Below are positions 49,301 to 60,389 of a stretch of DNA of 64,000 bases, in pieces. The stretch covers positions 23,565,501 to 23,629,500 of the forward strand of contig NC_084899.1 in the NCBI RefSeq assembly GCF_958979055.1, in the 5' to 3' direction. The position numbers and the translations under genes were made by a program. The notes beneath the pieces were generated by a model that worked only from the letters and a program-made list of their open reading frames with translations, did no database searches and was not told the origin of the DNA. The DNA is from Alnus glutinosa. Lineage: Eukaryota; Streptophyta; Magnoliopsida; Fagales; Betulaceae. Each line of letters begins with the position of its first letter. Position 1 is the stretch's first letter.

Positions 49301-51217
49301 TCTTCTTGCAAGTTAATGCTGTAATCATCATTCTTCTTTGCTTACATGCTCTTATTGTTTTAGCTGTCCATTGGAGGCCACTGTTTACATCACTATTTAT
49401 GGTTATTTCCTGTGGTTTAAACTAGGAAAGTGGCATTCTTGATTATCTGACTGGACTGCTGGGTGGTCAACTGTATGAATTATGGAAAATATCCCCTGCC
49501 CTTGCAGCAGCTGCAATTCCACGCTGGTACTCCAATGATTCTTCTATCTAATGTGTGCATACAAGATGAAATGTATACCAGTTCATTTTTATTGTTATAA
49601 GAATTGACCTGGAATTAGAGACAGATTTCCAACAAGTCTAGAGGTGCATTAGAACAACTTTTGCAAATGGCCTAATATTTAGAGTGTATTATTGGGTGAT
49701 TATGGTGATATTTCCATATTTAAGGAGACTCTAGTTCTCTTTCCGTGGGATCCAGATACCTCTTCTAAAACAGCCCTGCAAATTTCTTTGAAGCAATCTA
49801 GTATTTCAGTTCACTTGGTTTGCATTTGAAGATGGTAATAACTTGTGTCTCAGGGTTATGGTGATATTTCCATATTTAAGGAGACTCTAGTTCTCTTTCC
49901 ATGGGATCCAGATACCTCTTCTAAAACAGCCCTGCAAACTTCTTTGAAGCATTCTAGTATTTCAGTTCACTTGCTTTGCATTTGAAGATGGTAATAACTT
50001 GTGTCACAGGTCACCCTTGTTAAGATTGTACTTGAGCGAAGTGGTGACTCAATTCAAAGGAGATTTTTCGACAATGAGGTTTTGTATTTGTGCATCTCTT
50101 TTTCCCTTATTGTAATTTGTTTCCATATGTTTGATCCTTGTAAAAAAATACTTCCATTTCTTCTAGCAATTTGCATTTATTCTGTTATGTAGATGCTGCA
50201 GTTGTTCTCAAGATATGAAGGAACACAACACCTGTGAGTATATTCAATGACACCACATTTTCTTTTTTTCCTCTGCTGCTGTTCATAGAAATACATCTGG
50301 CTGTCCTCTGTAGTTTGTCATAGTTGAGGACTCTTGTAATGAATATCTATAAGATTGAACATCTCAGCATGTGATTTAATGTTAGGGTATTGGTGTTGTG
50401 ATAGCCAGCAGGTTTATTTGTATTTAGGGTATCGTAACAAATATCTGCATATTTAACACCTTAGCATGTGAGTATGATTTGATCATTGAAATTGTGATAG
50501 TTATAGCAAGCAGATTTGATGAGACACTTTGTGCTCATGGACCCTGTCCACCTCCTGATAGTTGCTTTGCTCGTACATCTTTTACATGTCTCATGTGAAA
50601 AATTAAGTTTGAAACTGAGTCATGATAGGCTCCATAGTTTTGTACATTACATTTTTATCATACTCCAGTGAGCTTGAGCCTTGCACAATGAAATAGTGGA
50701 AATTGTCTGCAACCTGTATTGGACTTGGTTGTCCATTTGAAGTTTAGGTCAATAGGTAATGTATATAGAGATTCCTTAAGTATTTTGTATTGTTAATACC
50801 ATAGGAAGAACTGCATTCATTGCTTGTCTGTACAGTATGTGTTCCAATTCATGGAAGTCAATAATTGAACACTAAAAATTGGCACTGAGCTTCTCAGCAT
50901 ATAAGAGTTGGAACTAGTTAATCAAACCTGTAGATGTAATAGACCCTGGATGCTAGGTCACACACATGCAGAGCAAACAATGCATCTAATAGTTTTTCTT
51001 ACTCGTTATTACTCTTATAAGTTTTTATGGGGACAATATAGATGACTCTAATCAATGTTCAAGATTTATTTATCAGGAAGAGAAATTTTTTTTCTAAAAT
51101 ATACAAGAAATTAAATATGATGTATTCTCAGGTGAACTTGCTGAGAGAATTTGGTGCCTCTACATCATTCATGTTCAGGGCTCTCATCTATTGCATGGTG
51201 CCACTAGTGCTCGATAG
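43308..51217 (+). CDS. FANCF: Fanconi anaemia group F protein homologue (FANCF-like), ten exons
   Basis: Exons by eye: 43308-43475, 44287-44385, 44512-44981, 46349-46550, 47627-47785, 47998-48033, 49426-49526, 50010-50078, 50193-50233 and 51132-51217. All have GT-AG borders and phases that sum to an open 476-residue frame. The start GAAGAAGATGGG has a good context. The N-terminus has WDPQNIKKAFQWGLFFENV, resembling the WDP...A-QW helix of animal FANCF. Later segments include ARGFVLEHFIQTLPLRD, LLLLGCIASRWNCLIEHF, a cysteine-rich MRCCSCSQDM, and AERIWCLYIIHVQGSHLL near the C-terminus. In plants FANCF acts with FANCC and FANCE in the core complex and limits meiotic crossovers. Identity is from memory of family features, not a search. 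Small exons 6 and 9 are least certain, and a further short exon between 48034 and 49425 cannot be excluded. Confidence 0.65.
48330..48800. other. GC-richer island in FANCF intron 6
   Basis: Inside the 1.39-kb intron 48034-49425 a block of higher GC (phrases such as CCTGCTTCAGTGGGGGGCTA) contrasts with AT-rich intron sequence. It has short broken frames but no family I recognise; it may be an old inserted gene fragment. Confidence 0.35.
49701..50009 (+). repeat. Tandem 156-bp duplication including a 3' splice site, FANCF intron 7
   Basis: Two adjacent copies (about 49701-49856 and 49857-50009) start TATGGTGATATTTCC and end ACTTGTGTCTCAG or ACTTGTGTCACAG. The second copy ends exactly at the acceptor of exon 8, so the first carries a duplicate acceptor ending at 49853. 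The copies differ at only a few positions. Confidence 0.85.
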
Positions 51218-51533
51218 CTGGCTAGTTTACTGTAAGAACTTGTATTCGACACATTTCGTATAACCGTTCTTGTTTGCTCATACATGAAAGATTGCTACAC
51301 TTGTGTTTCCTAAGTACTTGTTCTAGAGTCTTCTTGTTAATATTTTTGCCATCAAATTCTTTCCGGGGCTCAAAATTTCCATTTGGTTCTGAGTTTCCTT
51401 TGTAAGACGTAGAATTTTTAGCAATCTAGTGTGATGGTGTAGTTGTGCCTTGGTGTGATACTGCAGAAGGAAAAGGGTGCCGAAAATGCCAGTGAAATTC
51501 TGCCATTCTGGTATGTCTAGAGACATGTTACAT

Positions 51534-51654
51534 GTACATCTTTTGTACATCGCTTTTCTAAATCAACCATTAGATCTGTAGGATCCACATGATCCACATG
51601 TGGGTCCTACAAATTCAATAGTTGATTTAGAAAAGTAATGCACAAAAGATGTAC
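51534..51654. mobile_element. Foldback miniature element downstream of FANCF
   Basis: About 121 bp that is one long imperfect palindrome. The left arm GTACATCTTTTGTACATC is mirrored by GATGTGCAAAAGATGTAC-like sequence at the right, with TCTAAATCAAC/GTTGATTTAGA and GTAGGATCCACAT/ATGTGGGTCCTAC inside. This is the form of a foldback miniature element. No clear target duplication was found. Confidence 0.7.
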
Positions 51655-52193
51655 AAGAGATGTGCAAAAATGATTTCTCATCCCATGTTGAAATGATTTT
51701 GATAACTTTTTTTTTTACCTAAAAGTGGGTTGATTTCTGAACCAGAATTTTTTATGTAAAACCGGAAGCCTATTTTTTAATTCTAATGAATTCGGCACTT
51801 CTAATTCTGTCCATGTACAGAAGTGATTTGTCTTCCGTGTTTGTTAGGTAGAATATGTGCCTGTTTTTATATGGCAACATAGGATTTTGTGTAAGAGGAA
51901 GTTACCATTTGGAGGAAGATGGTATCTATCTGTATGTGTTTGTGTGTAAAAAGTCATTATTCATTTACACGATAGTTTGTGTCCAACTTCTCTTCTTTCT
52001 ATACCCTCCTTAGATAAGATTTGTTTGTCTTTCCTATTTAGAATTTTGTATTCATCTCAAAAGTATTATTCGATCCCTCCCCCCCTCCTCTCTCTCTCTC
52101 TCTCTCTCTCTTCCGTATGATTTACACATTTTTATGGGCCTTTTCTATAAAAAAAAAAAAAAAACTGTGATCTAGCTTGCAATAGAAAGGCCA

Positions 52194-52241
<48 letters not shown>

Positions 52242-52696
52242 AAAAAAAAGTGTTTAAGCAGGCAGTTCTTGGGCATTTGGGTGTGGACGGTGTAAAGATT
52301 TACCTCGGACAAGACCTAATTATCCTACTTTTTCTTTAGTGATGCTTCTGGGAAAGTTTTGAGTAAAATAGAAGGAAGATGACAAATGACAAAAAGTATC
52401 AACCTTTTTGAAGGCTATCGAGTGCAAAAAATGCTCAATCACCACTACTGATGTTACATCACCATATGCAATTCTTGGACACTCTCCAAGCTGGGGCCAT
52501 TCTGACTAGGTATGGTCGTAAAGCAAAGGTAGATGAGGTGTTGATGGTGATGGTTCTTATCTCTGCCAAATGGGAGAGTGACATGTAAAGATGTGATACC
52601 TGCCAACCGAAATTGACATTGGAAAGTGCAGTCTTCATGTTTTCTTTTGGCTATATAATCTAGGCAGTTCATTGCTTCCAGCCATACAAGCTCTCC
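51655..52696. other. Intergenic, low-complexity tracts
   Basis: It contains a CT microsatellite near 52089-52110, an A tract near 52150, and a T tract of about 38 bases at 52201-52237. The last 250 bp may be leader of the next gene. No other feature seen. Confidence 0.5.
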
Positions 52697-53008
52697 TTGA
52701 AACAATACACAGCTGCTGGTGGGAAAGGAGCTATAACAATGAAAATAACAAGCATCTCTAGCTTGAGGAGGACCCAGTTCTTGAAGCTGGGGAAGAGAAT
52801 TGCTAGTGCTGGGTCTGCTGCCACACTTGGGAGTGTCAAGAGAAGAACGTTGCTGGATTGTTGCCATGGATCGAACGCCTTGAGGCAGTTGGTTGGGAAG
52901 TTCAAGTCACAGTGGAAGCAAACTTTGGGTTGGCAAAGGAACAGGGCACGGTACAGCTACGATCTTCACAGCTATTCTCTCAACTTCGATGATGGTTTCT
53001 TTAAATGA
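52697..53008 (+). CDS. Small basic plant-specific protein with YSYDLHSYSLNFDDG tail
   Basis: 103 residues, single exon, strongly basic (Arg/Lys in SSLRRTQFLKLGKRIA, SVKRRTLL, GWQRNRARYSYDL). It ends with SYSLNFDDGFFK, a C-terminal pattern (S-Y-x-x-N-F-D-D-G) of a family of short uncharacterised plant proteins. No membrane segment or secretion signal. An in-frame Met15 at 52739 (MKITSISSLRR) is an equally good start. Function unknown. It lies 1.5 kb downstream of FANCF on the same strand, with its own likely 3' end before the GA microsatellite at 53224. I do not assign a function. Confidence 0.65.
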   Translation: MKQYTAAGGKGAITMKITSISSLRRTQFLKLGKRIASAGSAATLGSVKRRTLLDCCHGSNALRQLVGKFKSQWKQTLGWQRNRARYSYDLHSYSLNFDDGFFK

Positions 53009-53219
53009 TCATCTCTGACATCATGGTTGCCCATGGTTTTTCTTTTTTCTTTTTAAATAAGCAATGATTTGTTCTGAATGTATTTTATTGTTTCAGAGGC
53101 CATTTATGGTGTATACACCAGGGTTTGTGGAATTGTTTATCAGCTTTTAGTTCTATTTTAGTCCTACAAGTTTCCTTCTCTATGATGGTTGCCTGATGAG
53201 AGCTAGTATCATGGCAGAC

Positions 53220-53223
<4 letters not shown>

Positions 53224-53259
<36 letters not shown>
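53224..53259 (+). repeat. (GA)n microsatellite
   Basis: About 18 GA units in the 3' flank of the small basic protein gene. Confidence 0.95.
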
Positions 53260-53261
<2 letters not shown>

Positions 53262-53540
53262 CATATTCTTGTCCTTATTCTGTCAAGCTTTTAATATTCC
53301 CTTCATGTACATGTGTAATGCTCTTTTAGTAAAAGAGTCTATCATACTGATGGAACAAGTCACATTGAAATAAATAAAAATAAATAAATAAATAAAGAAA
53401 TAGTAAAGGGTGATTGGCTCTAAAGGAAGATTGATCGATTTATCTTATTGAGACTTTATTGTTTGGGTTTGGACCGTTTGGTTTTAGCAAGCAACTACAT
53501 TAAGGTAAAGTAGAGATTGTTCTTAATAGTTTTTTAGTTT

Positions 53541-53699
53541 ATTATTCGCACCTAACCGATATTCTTTATCCGCATTTGCGGATGCAGTTTTAGGTTTAAT
53601 AACCGCATCTATATTTCATTTCTTTATATATATATATATATAAAATCTAAAGATCTTAATCTTCCTGAGTTCGAAACGACGTTGTTTTAGTGAATTGAA

Positions 53700-53780
<81 letters not shown>

Positions 53781-54113
53781 TTATGTTAGATTTTTTTTAC
53801 TGTCATCTCAAAATCATACCTTACTATATTTATTTCTTTTTTTTTTTTTTTGAGTAATTCAAATTTTAATTACTCTATGAAACAATGACTATTTATGCCT
53901 GATAATCATGAATTGTGTAACAAGTGAAATATTAATTTATTTAAGCTTGCATATAGTAATAACCACATTATTTAAGTTTGCATATAGATTTGGATAGTAA
54001 TCCAAAATGACCATTACTGCATATGCAGATAATGGATAATAACCGTATTTAATAACCGCACGAATGTGGATACCTAAAAGTGATAACCGCATCCGCATTT
54101 TCACTCCTACCTA
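53541..54113. repeat. Dispersed element rich in GCGGAT, copy 2
   Basis: It aligns with 41604-42280. It begins near CGCACCTAACCGATATTC and TTTGCGGATGCAG and ends near GATAACCGCATCCGCATTTTCACTCC, ends that are roughly inverted copies of one another. It contains a long TA microsatellite not present in copy 1. Confidence 0.6.
53704..53778. repeat. (TA)n microsatellite
   Basis: About 37 uninterrupted TA units, inside repeat copy 2. Confidence 0.95.
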
Positions 54114-54467
54114 ATATTTTAACGACATGTTACGTCAAACCAATCCAAAATCGACACATATTTTATATGCCTTATTAATATAATTTAGAAATAAAAAACA
54201 TTAAAATTTTGGGAAAAAAGAGTGAATGGGGATGATTTGGAAAGAGAAGGGACGGAGAAGAGTCAATGCTAGTGTTGGAAAAAGAAGCTTGAGAGGAACG
54301 ACAGCTTTGTTACTGGAAATTCCAAAGCAGAGGCGTATGTCATTTTTGTTTTGTTGCTCAGAAAAAAGAAAAAATGTTAATTTTTTTTTATTATTATTTT
54401 CAGTTTTTCAAATTTCTGATTGTAAAATTATTTTATAATCCAAGTTTTTTTTTTTTAATGGGTTAAA

Positions 54468-54790
54468 CACCTTTTAGCCCCACATGATTTAACTCTTTTA
54501 TTTTTTGTCCCATGTGGCTCATTTCGTATCACATATGGTATTTTGATTTTGGCTAAAGATAGAAATGGTACTCCCGTCCAAATTTTCGTCAAAAAACTAG
54601 AAGTAATCAATGTCAGTGCCACTAAATACTCTTTAAAAGTCGACACCAGTTCCAAATGCCACATATTATATACATGCCACATCAGCGCCATGCATATCAA
54701 AGTTTCAATAAACAATAAGCGGATTAATTGAGTTTCGTGGAATGCAAATTATTCACATGTCAAAGTACAATTACAAACCATTATGTGTTT
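54468..54790. repeat. Unclassified dispersed repeats
   Basis: 54468-54690 has phrases of the low-copy family also seen at 31498 (CACCTTTTAGCCCC, GTCCCATGTGG). 54690-54790 is a near match of 59922-60020 (shared CAATAAACAATAAGC, GGAATGCAAATTATTCACAT, GTCAAAG). No coding content. Confidence 0.5.
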
Positions 54791-56054
54791 CTTGCTTATA
54801 GTTGTTTGCTAGGTATATCCAACTCAGCAAGTGAATTATGCTTAGAATATGCTAATCTAAGCTAAAAGCTTACACAAGTGCAAACATGTTTGGTTGCAGT
54901 TTTCAAAACAGGTTTTCTGTTTTTCATGAGAGATTTGTGGAAGCAGAAGATCAGTGCAAATTATAAATGCCAAACGCACTCTAAACCATGCTCTAGTCTA
55001 TTTTCATGTTTCATTTTTAAAATAATATCTACTAGCTGCATCTTTGTTTGTTAATTTCAAAATGTTCAATATTTGAGCTACAAAGTTCATGAATGTTATG
55101 ATCATTTGAATGTGCAAATCACGTAGTAAATTAGTAATATTACTCCGTTAGTTTGTTGTGCCAAAACAAGACTTAATTTCATAAATCTTTCGTTAATTCT
55201 ATTTTTTTACATTTTTTTTTTCCTTCGAGGATATATTGCAGAAATTTTATTCATTTTAATGGGATTTCTTTTTATAAATCTTTCATTCATTCTCTTTTCT
55301 ACAATCTATTTTTTTAGAAACACTTATCACTTTATTAGACTAATTTGGAGCTAATTTCTGTCATAATATCGTAATATAGTGATATTTTTCTTCTTAAAAA
55401 AATAAGTAAAAATTCAACCTACTATTGGTGAGAAATTAGGGATAGGTTTTTTAAAAAAATAAAAATAAAATATTGGGTTGGAGAAGATTATTTCAAGTCA
55501 ATTCATTAAATTAACATATATCATTCAAGCATGTGTCTTTTTTTTAAAAAAAATATATATATATTTTTAAAATTACATGAGAGAAACACATACTCTAAGA
55601 ATACAAATCAGTTTAATAAACTTAATTGGAAGCATTTTCTCTAACACAACTCAAAGGTATGAGGCTAGTGAAATTGGAGCGCATATTTTATTTTATTTTA
55701 TTTTTTCGGTTATAGAAGAGATCTATTGTTTTAGGCTGATAATTTTAACAAGACCCGCAAATTTGACATGAACCCAATATAAAATTAGCGATTTATAATT
55801 GAAGAGTATGACATGTTTAATTAAATGAATTGAATTAGGATTGATCTATATAATCACTTGCTTATACCTCAATACAATTTGAACCCGACATTCGACCCTT
55901 ATTTGTCTAACATAGTCTGGCCCAGAATGCTCTGTCTAAGCCTTAAGCAATCAGAGGCTTTAGGCTTGCAAGTTCAATTACCCACCGAGTATGCAAATCC
56001 AAGCCCAGACCAATTCACCTCAGGCTTATACTCCCATTTTAACATACATTAAGT
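54791..56054. other. AT-rich intergenic region
   Basis: No gene, RNA or mobile element recognised; short frames lack motifs. From about 56090 it becomes the leader of the U11/U12-31K gene. Confidence 0.5.
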
Positions 56055-56061
56055 AGGCCCA
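56055..56061 (-). promoter_or_regulatory. Site II-type motif upstream of the U11/U12-31K gene
   Basis: AGGCCCA (minus strand TGGGCCT) lies about 100 bp upstream of a likely leader intron (56157-56330, CCG|GTAA ... TTGCAG). Such TCP-binding elements are common in promoters of plant housekeeping and RNA-processing genes. Motif-level evidence only. Confidence 0.35.
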
Positions 56062-56390
56062 GAAAAACCTAAGAACAGAGAAATGCTTTTTGCGGTACCA
56101 AGCAGGTCCTAGAATCCCTGTTCCTCTCTCCGACTCTGTCTACTGTTAAAGATCCGGTAAACCCTCTGCTCTTCTTCTTCTTCTTTAATTTACTTCTTCT
56201 GTTTTGGGTTTTGGCATCTAAAACTTTTTTTTGTTCTTTTTGGTCTTAAGTTACCATTTTGATTATGTTTTTTGAACGGAGGAATCGTGTATCAATCGAG
56301 GAGTTGTTAATGTGGGAAAGTTCTTTGCAGATTTTGTACCTTAATTAAAATCACTTGTTAAAGAGAGCAGCAGGCATAGTGAAAAAGACG

Positions 56391-57149
56391 ATGGTGCGGA
56401 ACAATAACAGCGATAGCGACGACGATGAAACCTTCTATTACCGCTATTCCTCTTCTTCAAATCCCGCCGCCACATACTCCGCCGCAACAGGCTCTGAACC
56501 CCACAAAAAGAAACCCAAAGGCGGGGGAGGCTCAGGAGGCCTCGCTCCCTCCAAGTCGACCCTCTACGTGTCCAACCTCGACTACTCGCTCACAAACTCC
56601 GATCTCCACACGCTCTTCTCCACCTTCGGCAAGGTCGCGCGCGTCACTGTCCTCAAGGACCGCGCCACGCGCATCAGCAGGGGCGTGGCCTTCATCCAGT
56701 TTGTCTCTGCCGCTGATGCGCTCTCTGCGACGCGTCAGATGCACGGGAAGGTCCTCAACGGGCGCACCGTCTCCGCCTCCATCGCCGCCGACAACGGACG
56801 AGCCCCGGAGTTCATTCGAAAGCGCGAGTACAAGGACAAGTCCCGGTGCTACGAGTGCGGAGAGGGGGGACACCTGTCCTACGAGTGCCCCAGGAACCAG
56901 CTGGGCCCCCGGGAGCGGCCGGTGCCCAAAAGACCTCGGGGTGGTGCGGCGGCCCAAGTGAAGGAGGTGGGTTTGGATGATGATGAAGAGGCTCCGGCGT
57001 TTGATGATGAGAATTGGGCATCGGTGGTGGACAACGGGGCGGACCAGCGGTTGTTGACGATGGGCGAGAGCGATGGGGATAAAAAGAAGATGAAGAAGGG
57101 CAAGAAAGCAAGCTATTTTAGTGATGAGAGTGGTGATGAGGATGAGTGA
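56391..57149 (+). CDS. SNRNP31: U11/U12 snRNP 31 kDa protein (minor spliceosome)
   Basis: Component of the U11/U12 di-snRNP that recognises U12-type introns, acting in the nucleus. 252 residues, uninterrupted coding region. The ATG is at [12 protein letters not shown]; the frame is open further upstream but without ATG. One RRM at about 57-133 has RNP2 LYVSNL (58-63) and RNP1 RGVAFIQF (97-104). A CCHC zinc knuckle follows (Cys153, Cys156, His161, Cys166), then an acidic/lysine-rich tail ending [12 protein letters not shown] plus knuckle and length match At3g10400, about 260 residues. A leader intron is predicted at 56157-56330. The 5' two thirds of the coding region is much GC-richer than the surroundings, as seen in some plant intronless genes. 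ZCRB1 is the animal counterpart. Confidence 0.92.
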   Translation: MVRNNNSDSDDDETFYYRYSSSSNPAATYSAATGSEPHKKKPKGGGGSGGLAPSKSTLYVSNLDYSLTNSDLHTLFSTFGKVARVTVLKDRATRISRGVAFIQFVSAADALSATRQMHGKVLNGRTVSASIAADNGRAPEFIRKREYKDKSRCYECGEGGHLSYECPRNQLGPRERPVPKRPRGGAAAQVKEVGLDDDEEAPAFDDENWASVVDNGADQRLLTMGESDGDKKKMKKGKKASYFSDESGDEDE

Positions 57150-57685
57150 GAATTTAGGGTTTTGGTTGTATTTATCTGGGTGGTTTTAATGTAAGAGTTT
57201 TGAAGATCAATTTCATCAATCTTCTTCTTTTTTATTCTATTTTTTACCCAATTCTTCCTGTGATTCATATTTCCCATACCCTTCAAGTCTACAAATTTAA
57301 TACATACATTTGCTTACAATACTGCAGAAATAATGTCATTTTGAAGGCAAAGTAGATGATCTTTTGCCACAAATTCAATCTTCTTGAAGAGAAGCAATAT
57401 TCCATGGGTTAAGATGAGAAGATGAGTACATAGAAATGCACAAAGATAGCAGGGGAATGATTCTTCATCACCAAAGTATTGAGATGGAGAGAAATATATA
57501 TATGCAGAAACCCAGTCTCAAATTTGCAGGACCTTGTGTGATTTTATTTTTAATTTTTGGATAAACAAGCGTAAGAAGCATGAATATCTAAAACATATTG
57601 AAACAATAATTGAAATCTCAAAATCCAACAGAATGGAGGAAAAAAGGATGGCTGAAGAACAAATTACATGAACTAGAAATAATAC

Positions 57686-57786
57686 CTACACTGCAGGAGG
57701 TTTTTTCACCCCTGCAACCCACCTTCCACGAGAGTTGATCCTTCGGTTCATTAGCCCCCCCTTCTGTTTGCGAGAAGTATTGCCCT
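57686..57786 (-). CDS. Possible terminal exon of an unidentified minus-strand gene
   Basis: After an AG acceptor-like GACAAG|AGGG the minus strand reads GNTSRKQKGGLMNRRINSRG and then RWVAGVKKPPAV before TAG at 57686-57688. The basic, non-repetitive composition looks like a genuine protein C-terminus. The remaining exons would lie to the right, but I could not identify them with confidence between 57800 and 59000. The exon may be a relic. It faces the 3' end of the U11/U12-31K gene. Confidence 0.25.
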
Positions 57787-59040
57787 CTTGTCAAATGGGT
57801 AAAATGCTTTTAACTGCATCAATTTTGTTTGTTGATTTGCATGAAATTACTGATGAGTAATCATGTATTCAGTAAAAAAGAAAAATCAAGAGAAGTTATA
57901 TACCACCAGAAATATAAATCCCTGTGTTTTTAAAACAGAAACATACAAGGGTCAATCCCACATCGATAAGAAGCAAAAAGCTTTACTCTTTATATTGGTC
58001 TAGTGATATGGCAACAATCGCCGGGCTTTGTAACGTGAGCCTGTAACCTGAGTAGGGGTAATAAATTGATGGAACTCTAGGCCAGCCCAAACGACCGCTT
58101 CCTGAACAAAGCGGCTCACCGGGTTGATCTCAGTTGGACTATCTCTTTTTTTCTTTATTTTTTTATTTTTTTTATGAATTTGTAAAATGTGGAGTATAGA
58201 GATACTGTGAACTTGCTGTTGGAAAAGTGGTGAAGATGATGGGTTTGATGCTTTGCAAAATGATAATGATGACGATAACTCCAAACTGTCTCCGGTAGCC
58301 CATTGGTTACTGTTGTTGATATATCCTCGTTACAGTCCAATCTTGAGGCTAAATCGAAGCTGTATGAGGATAATGCGCTGCAATATATATATTTCTGATG
58401 AAAAATTTTCTGTACGTAGTACAGAAAGTGAAAGATTCGGATCTTCTTTGGCCTCTCTCGGTCACTGTCAGTGCATTTGGGTTCTCTGGGTTAATTAATA
58501 GTATTACAAGAAGAAGAAGAACCCAGATGAGCACAGCCAGATAAAATAGCAGCCATCTTTAGAAATCAGAAGACTAGTCCGATAATTAATTGTCAAATGC
58601 GCAAGGAATAAGAGAAACGAACATTAGCCAGATGATATTTTTGCATGCACTTTTTCCTCCTCCCTTCCTTCATGACCTGCATGATTTTCATGAATGTAAT
58701 GAAACTACATGGGGCAATACTCCATTTATTTCATGTAGTAATCATGAACTTTCATTCAACAACTTATGTATGTCTTCTCAAGGTCGATCACGCTTTTACT
58801 CAAGTCACGTTATTCTACCACATTTTCCATATGAAAAATAAAGACTCCTTAAATGTATGTGTGTAAACAAACCAAATATGCAACTAAAATATAAAATACG
58901 GAAAAGTATAGAACACGTATTTTGATTACGAAGTAAAAACCCTTTGTATCAAAGAAAAAAATCACCAGGGCAGCCAAACTCAGGAAATTCACTAACATAA
59001 TAAATAGTTAGTTACAAAGCAGTTGTACTCATATAACCTG
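57787..59040. other. Intergenic region, nothing firm
   Basis: Short frames in several phases without motifs. 57895-57960 resembles 60040-60105 (shared ACCACCA...AATAAATCC and TTTTTAAAACAGA). If the 57686-57786 exon is real, further exons may be hidden here. Confidence 0.4.
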
Positions 59041-59044
59041 ATAC

Positions 59045-59870
59045 ATTAGTTGTAACTTGAATTCTGACATGTACATATACATGAACGTCTTTCAACCAGA
59101 CTTCCTGTCTGAAGAGTTCTTCAATGGAATTTTTTATCTTAGAGCTCCTCTCTAAGTTAGATTTCAATGGTTGATTAAATCACACAAATACTCTGAGAGA
59201 GTTAGCATATCTAACAATATCTACCTAAACGTCATCTCTTAGCACAATGAGAATTCTACTATGGAATTCTTGAAATTACACAACCTATGAGTCTCTTTAA
59301 ATAGGCTTCAGAAATTCTAATTCTACTCAAACTCGGATTTGCATAGGCGGCGTCTGAACCTGGCTTCTGGACGTCCGGAGCGCGTTCGGACTTGGAAACT
59401 CTAGTGTCCGAACGGTTGCATAAAGTAGTTCCTCTGTCCCCAATCATCGCATAATAGTTCGGACTCCTTGCTAATGGGAACTTACTGACTTCAACATCCG
59501 CTGGGCCTATCCGAACAGCTTTTGGACCTTGAGCTACTGACTTCACCGTCTGTTGTAGCGTTCGGACCTTCATAGGACTCTGAGTCTTTGAGCTGAGCGT
59601 CCAGACTTTAGCAGCTGGGCGTCCAGACGGTCTCTAGGGAAAACCGACTTTCTGAGCTGTAAAATTTCGAGAAACTTTCCTTCACTAGGACCTTTCAGTT
59701 CTTAGTGCTATTTTGTGCAGATACTTGTTCTAATCAGTCATTTCCGTATTGAAAAATATATTCTGCAAATAATCTTCTAGAAGCTCTCTGAAAATTACGG
59801 TGTCCTGTTATGGAAATCCCTGTTGTGGAAATTCCCTGATATGGAAGCGTTTTTGTCAAAAAAAGAATGA
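59045..59870. repeat. Probable retroelement-derived sequence with GTCCGGACG-like words
   Basis: A block unlike its AT-rich surroundings. CGTTCGGAC, GTCCGAACG, GTCCGGAGCG and CGTCCAGAC recur about ten times in 59340-59640, and a TATA-like stretch (TTTAAATAGGC) lies near 59296. This resembles the LTR of a plant retrotransposon, but I found no matching second copy or clean TG...CA ends. Confidence 0.35.
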
Positions 59871-60089
59871 GTCAATAAAAATAAACTAACACCATTTATA
59901 TTTGAAAGTTGAAACTATTATGCATATTAAAGTTTCAATAAACAATAAGCAGATTAATTAAGTTCGTGGAATGCAAATTATTCACATGTCAAAGCACAAT
60001 TACACACCATTATGTGTTAATTGGTAATTAACATGCATGAAAGAGAAGTTTTACCACCATAAATAAATCCATGTTTTTTAAAACAGATA

Positions 60090-60389
60090 CATATGAGTGT
60101 CAAAATCTATGGTGGGTTGTGACTAGGAGTGGTGCGTGTGCATGCTAAGGCTATAGTGACTACATCCTTAGCATGCTAAGGCTATGCTAATTGCCTCTAC
60201 CAATTGACCAGTAAGAGGCAGGAGAAGATGGTCAACTGCATCCTTCAAAAATAGTTCTTATTGCCGATTGATGTTCTTGCAGTTGATGATGATAAGGAAG
60301 TAAGGAGTTCTCCCAGGTGCCTTCTAATGCCACCACTCCAAAACTATAAGCATCACACTTATATGTGACCTGCATCATTAGTGCAAGCT
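60090..60389 (-). pseudogene. Relic of an LRR-RLK kinase 3' exon
   Basis: Directly after an acceptor (GTGTAG|AGCTT, as in genes 2 and 3) the minus strand reads [23 protein letters not shown], matching the start of exon 2 of the cluster genes. A 13-bp deletion then removes the IMMGR region and shifts the frame. Later homologous pieces (TATTTTTGAAGGATGCAGT for FLKDAV, CACAACCCACCAT for RPTM) persist but are scrambled by a small duplication of CTTAGCATGCTAAGG. No exon 1 is seen. It has the same orientation as genes 1-3 and is much more diverged. Confidence 0.8.

Noticed and set aside
49701..49856. Duplicated coding exon in the FANCF-like gene
   Set aside because: Joining exon 7 directly to 50010 restores frame and conserved sequence; the duplicated block has stops in the required phase, so it is intron sequence.
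56425..57111. Long frames overlapping the U11/U12-31K gene
   Set aside because: These are shadows of a GC-rich coding region; only the frame with RRM and CCHC motifs is meaningful.
59259..59573. 104-codon minus-strand frame
   Set aside because: It falls in a block of recurring GTCCGGAC-like words typical of repetitive DNA; no domain seen.
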